Part shown: positions 23,307 through 34,248 of the stretch, piece by piece | How the letters are laid out: every line of letters begins with the position of its first letter | How positions within the stretch are numbered: the first letter of the stretch is position 1 | Assembly (NCBI GenBank): GCA_010093515.1 | Contig: MU001682.1 | Location: 612,136 to 676,135, forward strand | Direction: 5' to 3' | DNA: 64,000 bases | Source of the DNA: Lineolata rhizophorae | Taxonomy: Eukaryota; Ascomycota; Dothideomycetes; Lineolatales; Lineolataceae | Translations under genes and position numbers: made by a program | Notes under the pieces: generated by a model | What the model was told of the DNA's origin: nothing | Seen by the model: only the letters and a program-made list of their open reading frames with translations | Databases searched by the model: none

Positions 23307-25296
23307 ATGGAGTCGCTGTCGCGGAAACTTCCCTTCTCCAAGAAGACCCTCCCCGCCAAAGTCGTCCTATCGTAAGGAGCTCCGGACCCGGGAAATTCGC
23401 CGCCAAAGCTCCAGGTTCGACGTTTGCTGACTGACCTGCCAGATACGTGCTCGACTATGTCATCATAATGTGCGTGCGCGATCCTGGCCACGAGCACACG
23501 ACCTCTTTCCGGATCCGAGGCTCCGCCAAACACCCACCCCTGCTCCTGCAATGGCGTTGTAGTTGTGCTCACGCAGACGCAGAGTTCTCATTGCGGGCTT
23601 CACCATCCTCGACGCCGTCGAACCTTACCACCAGAAATTCTCCCTTCAGAACTACACCCTGCACTATCCCTACGCCGTAAAAGAGCGCGTACCGGTGCCT
23701 TTCCTGGTCGTGCTGGTCTGCTTCGTTCCCGCCGCCGTCATCGCCCTGTACACGCTCGTCATCGATGGCATTTTCTCGCACCAGCCGCCGGCGGGGCCTT
23801 CGTCGGGCAGGCGGAAGTTGCTTGGTAGATACCGGCTCAAGGATCGGTTATGGGAGCTCAATTGCGGCATTCTGGGCCTGGCGCTTTCGGTCGCCGCTGC
23901 CTTTACGATTACCGGTGAGCATCGCCCGTAGGAGCTGTGAGCGGAGGCAAGTTTGATGCGTCCAGGACTGACCGCTGCGTCGTGCCAGGCGCGCTGAAAA
24001 ACGCCATCGGGAAGCCACGACCAGACTTGATCGACCGCTGCCAGCCTCCCCCCGGCACTGTCGACCCGCAGCCCTGGGGATTGTCAAACCACAGCATTTG
24101 CACTCAGACAGACAACGCCATCTTGAAGGATGGCTTCCGCAGTTTCCCTTCGGGCCACAGCAGCAGTAAGTGCGCCCTTCGTGACCCACGTCCTGTTTCG
24201 TACTGCTGTGGACACACAGCTCACATGCACCAATCGCACAGCCGCATTTGCTGGCCTCTTCTACCTCTCGATCTATCTCGCTGCGAAACTCCACGTCCTA
24301 GACTCCAAGGGCGAAGTCTGGAAGACCTTCATCGTCCTGGTGCCGACGCTCAGCGCCGGCCTAATCGCCGGCACCCGCATCATGGACGCGCGCCACCATC
24401 CCTTCGACGTGCTCTCGGGCTCCCTCATGGGCATGCTCGTCGCTTGGGGCTCCTACCGCCAGTACTTCCCGCCCGTCTCGGAGACGTGGCGCAAGGGCCG
24501 CGCCTACCCGATACGCGCCTGGGGCAAGGAGCCCGTGGCCCCGCCCGCGGCCTTCGGCCCGCACGCGGCGGCCGGCATGCCCGCGGCGGCCTTCCACCGG
24601 CTGCCTTCGCCCGACGCCGGGGCGGGGCGGGAGCCCCTGCGCCACCGCCGCACCCGCACCGGCGGCGCCTCCGACTACGACGCCGACGACACGCTCGCGC
24701 TCAGGCCGCCGCCCGACGAGGAGCGCCTCGCGTCGTCGGGCCGCTCCACGCCCACGGTCGGCTCCGCCGACGACAACAACGCCGGCAACGTGTTCCGCGC
24801 GCAGCTGAGCAGCAACCAGCGGGCGCGCGCCGCGGCGGCGGGCGCGCCGCGCATCTCGGCGCCTCTCGGCCCCGTCGAGGACTCGATCGGGCCGGCTCCG
24901 CGCTTCTACGGCGGCGCGGACCAGGGCGACGCGGCCATCATGATGCCGCCGGCGCTGCAGACCAGGCAGCCGCTGCCGCCGCCGTTGTCGCGCCGCGCCG
25001 ACCCCGACGACGCCTACTGGGAGTCGTCGAGCGATGAGGGCGACTTCGACGGGCGGAGGGGTGGCGACGACTTGGAGCTGCGCCCGCAGTACACTCTGAC
25101 GGGCCCTGCGGCCGGCGGCGGCGCCATGGGCGGTCTGAACCCCTATGATGGGTTTGCGAGCCAGAATACGGCATATGCGTCGCCGTCGGCGGCGGCCGGG
25201 GGGATACAGGCCCCGAGGCCGGTTATAGGGACGGGGCCGGGGATGGAGGGGAGAGGGGAAAGTGGGGGGGATTTGGGGATGAGATCGGGGGTGTGA
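23307..25296 (+). CDS. PAP2-family lipid phosphate phosphatase (DPP1-like)
   Basis: Dephosphorylates diacylglycerol pyrophosphate, phosphatidate or related lipids at a membrane. Exons 23307-23371, 23443-23469, 23583-23914, 23989-24165 and 24242-25296; 551 aa. All three phosphatase motifs are present: KNAIGKPRPD, FPSGHSS and TRIMDARHHPFD. About six hydrophobic segments are visible, including VIIIVLIAGFTIL, FLVVLVCFVPAAVIALY, LALSVAAAFTI and FIVLVPTLSAGLIAG. After the last one (near residue 270) there is an unusually long, GC-rich, disordered tail of roughly 270 residues, rich in Pro, Ala, Gly, Arg and Asp, including DDAYWESSSDEGDFDG. This tail is much longer than in yeast Dpp1 (289 aa). Substrate is inferred from the family. 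Confidence 0.9.
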
Positions 25297-25853
25297 GGGG
25301 AAAGATGAGGATGGTCGAGAGAGTGGTGAAGTCAGTTTGGTCATATTGCGGGCGGGCTCTTGATTACACGGAGTTCTTTCTGGACGGCCAAAAAGAGTAG
25401 CGGACATTGTGGTCTGGTTTTTGTCTGTTCTTCGGAGCCGCGGGCATGCTTGAGATTGGCCATATCAACTTTTACCTTCGGCACTTTGTGTTGATTGGGC
25501 TCTGCATTGTCCGGCGTTAAGATACGTTTTCGTACTGCTTTTTGATGTGAAGGGGGGCGTACACCTTGAACTTGGGTCTAGCAATCATAGCATTAGCAAA
25601 TGCATCAAACGCGTCTATACATCACATAGTCAACCCTACTTTGAAAGAGTAAATTGGATTTAGGGTTTGCCCTATCATTCGCTGTGAAATTTATCGTGCG
25701 TATTACATAGAAACACCTTAGTCTAGCCTAATGCATCTCCCAGGAACCGCTTGTCGTGACCATGCGCTCTGCATGAGCGGACCAGAAACTCCAAAACCAG
25801 TACTAAACGCCACATATGGAACCCAGCCACGCTCGAAAGTAGTATGCAATTAC
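25297..25853. other. convergent intergenic region, PAP2 / YJU2
   Basis: No gene recognised; AT content rises from about 25560 toward the YJU2 3' end. Confidence 0.6.
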
Positions 25854-26666
25854 TTAGACCAAGGAAGTCTTCTTTTTGATGCCTAGAGCGGCGCCGAAAT
25901 CCTTTTTCTTCTTAACCGTCCTTTTAAAAGTCGGGGCCGGCGCCTCAGCCGCAGATGACGTCGGGGCAGGACTATCGTGCTTAGGCGGCGGCACTACCCT
26001 ATCCGCAACTTCACCGTCGTCCTCTTCCATGACGTCGGCCAACCTGGCAAACGCCTTCCTCGCCGCCTCGGCATCCTCCCTCTCCTGCCTCTCCCTCTCC
26101 TCATCGCGCTTGTCGTGGACCATGGCGATGGCGCCATCGGCGCCGTCCTTATCGGCGCGCTCGATGCGGGCGTTGCGGGTCCTGATCTCGTCGAGCGCGT
26201 CGGCGACGGCCATCTCGGTCTTGGCGTCGTGCGTCTTGGCCTCGAGCTCCTGCATGACGTCCTTGTCGCCGAGCTCGCGCTCGAGGCGGTCGAGGCGCTC
26301 CTCCTCGGTCTCCTCGGCCAGCTTGGCCTCGCGCCAGGGCTCGAAGTTGCGCTTGCAGCCCCACTCGGCCTGGTAGTCGGTGCGCATCGGGTCCGTCTTG
26401 AAGGTGATCTCGGCGCTGCACCGCGTGCACCGGATATAGAACCGGTGGATCCGGATGCTCTTGTACGTCTCGTCCGTCGTCTCCTTGGTCGCGTTGAACT
26501 TGCGGCCCTTGTAGATGAACTCGCCGCACGACGTGCACATCATGCTGAAGGGCGCCATCAGCCGCACCGGCTGCCGCTTCGGGCCCGGCTTCGACCGCGG
26601 CCGCTGGATCTTCGACGGGTCGAAGTCCGGCGGGTAGTACTTGGTGAGGACTTTGCGCTCGGACAT
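25854..26666 (-). CDS. YJU2: splicing factor YJU2 (CWC16 family)
   Basis: Step-one spliceosome factor of the Prp19-associated set, nuclear. Single exon, 270 aa. Starts MSERKVLTKYYPPDFDP, diagnostic for the family, with the zinc-binding pairs CTSCGEF and RCTRC separated by the GRKFNATKE segment, and EWGCKRNFEPW. Residues about 125-215 are acidic and charged, likely coiled coil. The tail ends FGAALGIKKKTSLV, and the lysine-rich stretch TVKKKKDFG may act as a nuclear signal. It is divergent from the cysteine synthase gene with 619 nt between starts. Confidence 0.96.
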   Translation of the reverse strand: MSERKVLTKYYPPDFDPSKIQRPRSKPGPKRQPVRLMAPFSMMCTSCGEFIYKGRKFNATKETTDETYKSIRIHRFYIRCTRCSAEITFKTDPMRTDYQAEWGCKRNFEPWREAKLAEETEEERLDRLERELGDKDVMQELEAKTHDAKTEMAVADALDEIRTRNARIERADKDGADGAIAMVHDKRDEERERQEREDAEAARKAFARLADVMEEDDGEVADRVVPPPKHDSPAPTSSAAEAPAPTFKRTVKKKKDFGAALGIKKKTSLV

Positions 26667-27285
26667 GGTGGCCCTGGTGCGCGATGCGGCTCAGGTGGGT
26701 GGAGATGATGTGAGATTTGCGGTCGGGCTTGTCGCCGCTGAAAAGGTGCGTTCGGTGTGACGAGGTTCGAGCGAACGGCTCCGCAAAGAGAAGCGTGTAG
26801 GCGGAGCGGTGAGCGGTGTGGGGTGGAATGAGGAGAACCTTGAAGGTGTGGAGGCGCGAAGGCGAAGTAAAGCGGCGACCACGAGCGCCGGGGAAACGGT
26901 TCCCAGGCTCAAACTCTGCACCGCCACACCAGGATGCCCCATGGTACCCCGCCACGCACCCCTCCAGCCACACGAATGTTTCGCGATCCGCAGGCAATAT
27001 TTTGTAAGCTGCTGATGGCGCAATTCTCACCAGCTCAAACACGGTGCTAGACAGTAGCTACGCCGCTGCTCGCCCACACACTTGGAACACGCCTGTGCTT
27101 CCCGAATAACTTGCGAAGGCTTGAAGGCTTGTTCGAAACGCAATTGCTGATCCCGCGCCAGCCCGACTCTTTCCTGGTCCGAGGTTAAGCTTGAGTCTTC
27201 TCCGACCCTAGCGGCACAAGACAGCTCCCAACAAGGGCCACGTCTCGACGAGAGTAGAGCGTCTTCCGGTATTTCATAGTTAACC
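26667..27285. other. divergent promoter region, YJU2 / cysteine synthase
   Basis: No gene recognised; frames on both strands lack motifs. Confidence 0.55.
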
Positions 27286-28511
27286 ATGGCGGCCAACATG
27301 TTTCGGATAGGAGTTCGTAGATTCTCGAGCACGGCATTGCGGGCGGCGGAATGGACTGCGCAGGTGGAAGCTGCAAATGCGCGAGGGGTCGCCATTTCGA
27401 AAGCGCAGGGCATAGCACAGAGAGGTCTTATTGATGGTGAGTTTTGCTAGCTTCACCCCGATGTCATATAGAGCAATTGCAGATATACTCGCTAATCACC
27501 GCGAAACATCTAGCCATTGGCAATACGCCCATGATCCGGCTCAAGCACCTCTCCGACGAGACCGGCTGCGAAGTGCTAGGCAAGGCCGAATTTCAGAATC
27601 CCGGTGGCAGCGTCAAGGACCGTGCGGCGCTGTACGTAGTAGAGATGGCCGAGAAGGCCGGGCAGTTGCGGCCGGGAGGCACCGTGGTGGAAGGCACGGC
27701 GGGTAACACTGGCATCGGGCTTGCGCACGTGTGCCGCAGCAAAGGCTACAGGCTAGTCATATACATGCCGAACACGCAGTCGCAAGGCAAGATCGACCTG
27801 CTTCGCCTACTAGGCGCCGAAGTGTATCCGGTGCCTGCTGTGGCCTTCGACAACCCGGAGAACTACAACCACCAAGCGCGGCGCCACGCGGAGCGGCTAG
27901 ATAACGCCGTGTGGACGAACCAGTTTGACAACACGGCGAACCGGCAGGCGCACATAGAAACGACGGGCCCGGAGATATGGGCGCAGACGGACGGCAAAGT
28001 CGACGCCTTTACGTGCGCGACGGGCACGGCAGGCACGCTGGCGGGTGTCACGCGTTACCTCAAGACGGTGTCGGACGGGCGGGTCAAGAGCTTCCTAGCG
28101 GACCCACCGGGCAGTGTGCTGCACTCATACATCACGTCGGGGGGCAAGCTGATGGAGCGGACGGGGTCGAGCATCACAGAGGGCATCGGCCAAGGCCGCA
28201 TAACGGACAACCTGAAGCCGGACATCGGCCTCGTCGACGGCGCGCTGCACATCAGCGACGAGAAGACCATCGAGATGGTGTACCGCTGCCTCGACGAGGA
28301 AGGGCTCTATCTGGGCGCGAGCTCGTGCCTCAACGTTGTGGCGGCCAAGGAGGTGGCCGAGAAGCTGGGCAAAGGCCACACTGTCGTCACGATGCTCTGC
28401 GACGGCGCGTACCGGTACGCGGAGCGCCTGTTCTCACGCAAGTGGCTGGAGGAAAAGAAGTTGCTTGGCGCCATCCCGAAACATCTCGAGAAGTACATCG
28501 TGTTGCCGTGA
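27286..28511 (+). CDS. MCY1: mitochondrial cysteine synthase (MCY1-type)
   Basis: PLP-dependent O-acetylserine sulfhydrylase family. Exons 27286-27436 and 27514-28511, 382 aa. The N-terminus [15 protein letters not shown] is a basic, Ser-rich mitochondrial signal. [20 protein letters not shown] (PLP Lys), [12 protein letters not shown] and [12 protein letters not shown] are the expected family signatures. Compared with standard CysK enzymes the spacing and the insert around [18 protein letters not shown] match the cysteine synthase 2 / YGR012W branch, which sits at mitochondria. Whether it makes cysteine in vivo is not certain for this branch. A second ATG (residue 5) is also possible. Confidence 0.92.
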
Positions 28512-29139
28512 CGGGGGCGGTTGCTCGCGAGAAATGGATACGTGCGCATGATTTAGACCTGTAAATAGGAGCAATTTCGCCGTCTAACTGCATTTTCTGA
28601 TTGGCCTCGTGGTCACTGTTTTCGTCTTCCTCGTGCCACAGGAAGAATGCGCCCACGCCATCATCAGATATCACGACCTTTACGAATGTTTCGCCGAGAT
28701 ATCTCCAAAGGTACGCTATTCGCTTTGCTAATAGGGGGCCGAGATGAGAAATTCTTAGCCCCCATCTGATGGTCTCAGTCGGTGGCATCAGTGCTGGTGG
28801 CTGTGTCTAGAACCTCGAACGAGCTGTAGGTCGCCGCGGGCAGACGCTACTGGCCGGATAAATTCGAAGGCACCCAACTAGGAAATCCGACGAGTATAGC
28901 CGGACGGTTCCTGGAGGGGCTGGAGGGGCATAGGATCAAAGGAACATAACGACTACGGGCAGCGAGCCTCAACAGCTTCAGTCTCTTTTGTTCTACGCGC
29001 TCCTCTCTTCCATTGCCGCCCTCCTACGATACTCGTCGCCCCGTCGTCCGGCCCGCCGCCCCTTTTCGTTTTGTTCTCAAGTCACGTTGTACCCGTCCGA
29101 CTGATCCGTCTCCGAACGCTGTCCTCGGAAGCCGCCACC
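28512..29139. other. xylitol dehydrogenase promoter region
   Basis: Intergenic between two same-strand genes. It has one GGCTAA-type motif and a strongly pyrimidine-rich stretch (about 28975-29075) just before the start codon. No additional gene. Confidence 0.55.
28755..28760 (-). promoter_or_regulatory. possible XlnR/Xyr1 site (GGCTAA)
   Basis: GGCTAA on the minus strand, about 380 nt before the xylitol dehydrogenase ATG. GGCTAA/GGCTAR is the established site of the xylose regulator XlnR. A six-base match occurs often by chance, so this is only a candidate. Confidence 0.25.
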
Positions 29140-30444
29140 ATGGCCGAAGTCAAGGTGAGTGACATGGCGAGAGCTGCCCCGCCGTCAGCCCCACCTTCCC
29201 TCCTTGGCCACCAGCCGCGCGTAAACACCACCACTGCTCGCCGAGCTCTGTCACTTCACGATACCCCCGATATCCGCCGCTGCCGACTACCACACACGCT
29301 TAAATAACACTTCGCCGCCTCAATTGGGAGCCATTGCCATCATGAATTGCACATTTCTAATCTATAATCACCCCTTATGCAGGGCGCAAACCCATCATTC
29401 ATGCTCCTAGAGCCACACAAAGTCGCATTCGAAGACCGCCCGGTACCGGAGATCGGCCCGCACGATGTGCTCGTCAAGGTCAAGTACACCGGCATCTGCG
29501 GCAGCGACGTTCACTACTGGACGCACGGGGCCATCGGCGACTACGTGGTCAAGGCGCCCATGGTGCTCGGCCACGAGAGCGCCGGCATCGTCGAGGCGGT
29601 CGGGCCCGAGGTGCGAACGCTGAGGCCCGGGGCGCGCGTCGCCATGGAGCCCGGCATCCCGTGCCGGCGCTGCGTGCGCTGCCTCGAGGGCCGCTACAAC
29701 CTGTGCGCGCGCATGCAGTTCGCCGCGACGCCGCCCGTCCACGGCACGCTCGCGCGCTACTACGCCCTGCCCGAGGACTTCTGCTACGAGCTGCCGGACG
29801 GCATGAGCCTCGAGGAAGGCGCGCTGGTGGAGCCGACGGCCGTGGCCGTGCACGTGTGCAAGCAGGCGGGCGTCAAGCCCGGCGACCGCGTCGTCGTCTT
29901 CGGCGCCGGGCCCGTGGGCCTGCTGTGCTGCGCCGTGGCGCGGGCCTTCGGCGCGCTGGTCATCGTCAGCGTCGACATCAACGAGGAGCGCCTCGGCGTC
30001 GCGCACCGCTACGCGGCCACGCACACGTTCCACAGCCAGCCGGGCGAGTGGCCCGAGGACGCGGCCGAGCGGCTGGTCGACGAGTGCAAGCTCGGCGAGG
30101 GCGCCAACGTCGTCATCGAGGCTTCGGGCGCCGAGACGTGCGTCCAGATGGGCATCCACGTCGCGCGCCGCGGCGGCTCCTTCTGCCAGGCCGGCATGGG
30201 CAAGTCGGACATCATGTTCCCCATCATGGCCATGGCCAGCAAAGAGTTGATCGTCAAGGGCAGCTTCCGGTACAACAGCGGCGACTACAGCTTGGCCGTG
30301 GATCTCATCTCCACGGGGCGCATCACCGTGCGCGAATTGATGACCGGCAAGATCAAGTTCCAGGATGCAGAGCAGGCGTTTAAGGATGTCAAGGCTGGAA
30401 GGGGGATCAAAACTCTGATTGAGGGGCCGCCGGAGGGTGAGTGA
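29140..30444 (+). CDS. xdhA: NAD-dependent xylitol dehydrogenase
   Basis: Oxidises xylitol to D-xylulose in fungal pentose catabolism, cytosolic. Exon 1 is only 15 nt (29140-29154, MAEVK) in a strong start context GCCGCCACCATGG; a 228-nt intron leads to exon 2, 29383-30444; 358 aa. Medium-chain Zn dehydrogenase features: catalytic zinc ligands in GICGSDVHYW and GHESAG; structural zinc cysteines in CRRCVRCLEGRYNLC; the NAD fold GAGPVGLL with Asp in SVDINEERL favouring NAD. IEASGAETCVQ and GSFRYNSGDYSLA fit XDH/sorbitol dehydrogenase; L-arabinitol 4-dehydrogenase is an alternative. GC content is very high through the coding region. Confidence 0.9.
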
Positions 30445-31001
30445 GCGGACATCTTATTAGGTGCATTGTGTATGTGCGTATGAACTACCGCATTGAAGAT
30501 GTTGTTGACAATGTCAAGGTCCGAGGGATTCGCGACTGTAATTGCTTTGGATAGTGGTCAATTGAGTCTTTTGTGCTCTTCTAATGCTGAGGTTGTTTCG
30601 GACTTCCGCAATCCAAGTTTAGTCAAGAGGCTGTCTTAGACGGGAGCTTTGAATACAGTGTCAATGGGCACGATCTGACGAGCTGTTAATGAGATGATAC
30701 GGACAAGCATATCTATGCAACGTACAAATTTGTAGTATATGGACTTACACGTGATATATTACTCTACCCGAGAAGCTTCATGTCTTATGCAAAGTCATTA
30801 GATAGAATACTTGACTCTTAAAGATGAACTAGCTTTGAGGAGTGAGCTTAACTTACGTTAATCGCTGGTGTGCTCCCTATCGGGTTATGGAGAAGGCAGT
30901 CAAATATACAGATCCATTTCGCGGCATAAAATTTCCGTTAATTTACTGCGATAGCCTAGACTCACAATTACCTTCATATGTTCTGACGACGAGAGGTCTG
31001 T
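30445..31001. other. convergent intergenic region, XDH / TRM9
   Basis: AT-rich convergent spacer. No gene; the short plus-strand frame at 30842-31033 has no family features. Confidence 0.6.
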
Positions 31002-32031
31002 CTAGCTACCTGTTGAGTAACTGTTTAGCATAGACGGAGCGCAAATAGCCCACCAATTGTCCCTCTCATATCCAGATTCGAGCACTGTCCCGCCTGCGGT
31101 CTCGATATCTTCCTCCAGTTCTCCTTTCCGGTATAAATGGTAGTACCGCTGGTACGTTTTTGATGAATCTTTGTCGTTGCACCTTCCTTCGGATTCAGGC
31201 ACAGATGAAACTTCCGATGGTGCCCGTGGTCCCGGTTTCGTCTCCGCATCTGGTTGTGGCACCTGCTCTTCCATCGTGCTCCCTCTAGTTCCTTTTTTCC
31301 CTTTTCTCTGCTTCATCCGACTCGATTTCTCCTGTTGCTGACTACCACCTTTCACTACCCATGGCACTAACACATCCTGATCGTCCCCTTCGTCCCACCC
31401 ACGTCGGCTACTCTTCTGCTCAAGGGCCCACACAAAAATAAGGGCGCGCCCTGGTTCACCGCTGACAGTTTTATCACTGCTCCAAGGTGGGCGAAGCATC
31501 GCTAATATAGCCTCAATAGCATTGATGCGGCGCTCACGTGTTGAGAGGTGGTGAACAACAGCAATGGAGAGTGCAAAATCGAAAGTACGGAGCGGGTGCG
31601 GGAGGGATAAGACATCTGCGGCAAGGGAAACGTGCGGGCGGTTGTGGGTGGATGCTATGCGGACAAGGTTTGGCGATCTGAGGCATGACCTCTTGTATGA
31701 GATTTACCGTTGTCAATTGGAAACGCATCTATGATGTTGTTGGTCACTTACCGGTCAGAAGCTAGGATGAAAATGTCGGGGTTGACCGTCAAGTATTTCC
31801 CATTTCCGCACCCGATATCTAAGCCAACGGAGCCGGGATGGAGAGTGCTGATGAAACGTTCAACTATCGGCCATGGCTGGAGGATAAATAAGTTTTTGGA
31901 TGTCCCCCTAATGTTGATTGTAGTAGGCAGACCTTATATCTTGTCGAAGAAAAGTGCGACGCAATCTGCTCATACACCTCGTGGACATGCTCGTCTTCAT
32001 ATTGCTCACCACGCAAGTGACTAGGATCCAT
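31002..32031 (-). CDS. TRM9: tRNA (carboxymethyluridine) methyltransferase Trm9
   Basis: SAM-dependent methylation of the wobble uridine side chain (mcm5U) of certain tRNAs. Exons 32031-31933, 31876-31752 and 31677-31002, 299 aa. Starts MDPSHLRGEQYEDEHVHEVY, then IASHFSSTRYK and PWPIVERF, the Trm9 opening. Motif I is VGLDIGCGNGKYL, followed by ASDRS, then FDFALSIAVVHHLST and RRINAIEAILAMLRP. A low-complexity Lys/Gln/Ser insert of about 80 residues precedes the C-terminal YHLYRKGELEEDI and GYERDNWWAI, also Trm9 signatures. The final dozen residues after NWWAIC are not conserved in memory. Divergent from ARL3 with 388 nt between starts. Confidence 0.94.
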
Positions 32032-32419
32032 GTGCGAATATTTGGACTGCGAACGGAAATATAATGAGTTTGATTAATGGAAGAAGGGCAGGGCAGGTTC
32101 GCGATACGACAGAAATGCGCGTGGTCACGTGGGAGATCCTTGCATTCAATACAGCATACTCCCTAGAGCTGGGATGAACAAGAAGCAGCGAGACACTTTC
32201 AAGAATTAAAAATCTTAGATGAGAACACGACGTTCAACGGCGAAGCCGTACTCGCGGGTAGCATCGGTCCAATCAGAATGCTCAGCGCGGCACTGCCCAG
32301 TGCCGATCGATCAAACAGCCATCCAACCCCGGCTGAGTGTCCGAAGCTGTCAGGTTGCATCAACAACAGCCCGCATCCATCCTCAATCCGCCGCCTGCAA
32401 ACCAATCGCACATGATACC
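32032..32419. other. divergent promoter region, TRM9 / ARL3
   Basis: A compact 388-nt spacer between two divergent start codons, probably a shared promoter. No other feature seen. Confidence 0.55.
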
Positions 32420-33504
32420 ATGTACCACCTGATAAAAGGCCTGTATTTGTATGCCACTAGTAAAGAAGGTGAATAATGGTGCACCCGTGCATTCTCACAC
32501 TCCGCATTCCGCCATGAGATGGCCACATCTCAATAACGACTTTCGTGCCACAAGCAAAGACGGCAATGCTACGAGGTACCTCTCCACAAGATTCGGCCCG
32601 TTTTTCTAACCTCCTGGCCTCTTTGCCCACAGAATATTCCGTCCTCCTCCTCGGCCTCGACAACGCCGGCAAGACCACCCTCCTCGAGCAGGTCAAAGCC
32701 ACGTATTCGACGCACGCGCACCCGAACCTGAAAACGGTGCCGACGGTCGGCCAGAACGTCGCTACCGTCTCTCTGCCGGACCTGTACCTCAAGTTCTGGG
32801 ACGTCGGCGGCCAGCACGCGCTCCGCGGCCTCTGGCAGAGCTACTACTCGTCCTGCCATGCCATCGTCTTCGTGATCGACAGCTCCGACATCGGCGACGC
32901 CGACCTCGAGAAGCTCGCGCTGAGGGCGAGGAGGCGCGGCCGCGGAGGCGGCCACGGCCGCGCCGGCGCTGGGCCGGGCGCGGGCAGGAGGAGGCCGAGT
33001 CGGCGCGTCAGCGGTGCGGCGTGGGAGGCGGGCGAGGGGAGCAGCGGGAAGGGCGGCGACGGTGGCGCGGGAACAGCGGGACGGACGGGCGACATCAGCG
33101 AGGGCCTATCCCCGGCCGTGGAGGACGACACGGGGGAAGCGAAGGCCGAGGCAGACGAGGCCGTATCAGAGACTGTCGCCGAGGACGACGATGACGATGA
33201 CGACCACGGCCGCCTGGCCGAGTGTCGCCTCGTGCTCGAGGACGTGCTGCAGCATTCGGAGACGGAGGGCGTGCCGCTGCTGGTGCTGGCCAACAAGCAG
33301 GACCGCGAGGACTGCGTCGAGGTCGTGCGCATCAAGGAAGGCTTCGTGCGGCGCGTCATCGAGGGCGACAAGGGTGGCGCCGTGCGCGACTCGCGCGTGC
33401 TGCCTTGCTCGGCGCTCACGGGCACCGGCGTCAAGGAGGCCGTCGAGTGGTTGTGCAGTCGGGTCAAGTGGAACCGTGAGGCGAGGCCGCCAGTGCTAAG
33501 GTGA
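32420..33504 (+). CDS. ARL3: ARF-like small GTPase Arl3/ARFRP1 with long internal insert
   Basis: Golgi GTPase that recruits Arl1 and GRIP-domain proteins. Exon 1 (32420-32468) encodes MYHLIKGLYLYATSKE, the conserved Arl3 N-terminus (Met-Tyr suits NatC acetylation, used for membrane targeting in place of myristate). Intron 164 nt, exon 2 32633-33504; 306 aa. G1 GLDNAGKT, switch PTVGQNV, G3 WDVGGQ, G4 NKQD and G5 SAL are intact. Between VIDSSDIGDADLEKL and RLVLEDVLQH there is an insert of roughly 100 residues: first Arg/Gly-rich, then acidic with a run of Asp. It has no stop, stays in frame and is very GC-rich. Fungal homologues carry shorter acidic inserts here. The rest is canonical. Confidence 0.93.
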
Positions 33505-34248
33505 GGGGTGCAGGAGAAGAAATTGTGGTTTACAGCGTGGGCGCTTTCGCGTGATATCTTCGATACTGTCTTGAGTTAGCTGAGGGCGTTATCGGCGTTC
33601 TGCTGTAGATGGTACGAGTTACGATTGTATTTACGCTTTACGATGTTTCGCGCGCGCCGCTCAAAGACTGAATAAGTCATAGTTATTTATCTGCCGATAA
33701 GATTTGTTCTCTCCCTAGAAGCCCGCTACAATCTTGTGTACTTGCTTATTAGGGGAATATCTCGTAGAGCGAAGGCTATACTACTCCAACTAGAATACAA
33801 GGCCATACTTGAATTCTCCGAAAGAATTAAGGCTTTATTAATTTACCTTGAGATCAAAAACCACATATTTACGACTTTGCAGACATAAATCGTTCAAGAT
33901 ATATGAACTACTCCCAGAACGGACGCCCAACTCCCTTCTCATTTCCGTCTCTAGAACAAGCTATACAGATGAAGCACTAGACACAAGCGGACTAAGGAAA
34001 TATGGTCTCATTATAACATATCTACATCGAAACAAAGCAAAGACCAAAGCTATCCTCCCCAACCTAATACCCCAAGTCCATCTATTCCTAACCTGAAAAG
34101 CGCAATAACGTTACCACAAACCGATTACACAAATTGCAGCGCAATGAAGCCAATCAGAAATGCAACCCTGCCCTCAGTCTAGTTCAAATTCCTGAGTTCC
34201 TCGGATCGACTCTCTCTCTAGACCGTATTATCGGACCCTCACCCTTCT
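33505..34248. other. AT-rich convergent intergenic region, ARL3 / ADE4
   Basis: AT-rich with many stops; no gene or RNA recognised. A minor frame at 33848-34096 has no features. Confidence 0.6.
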
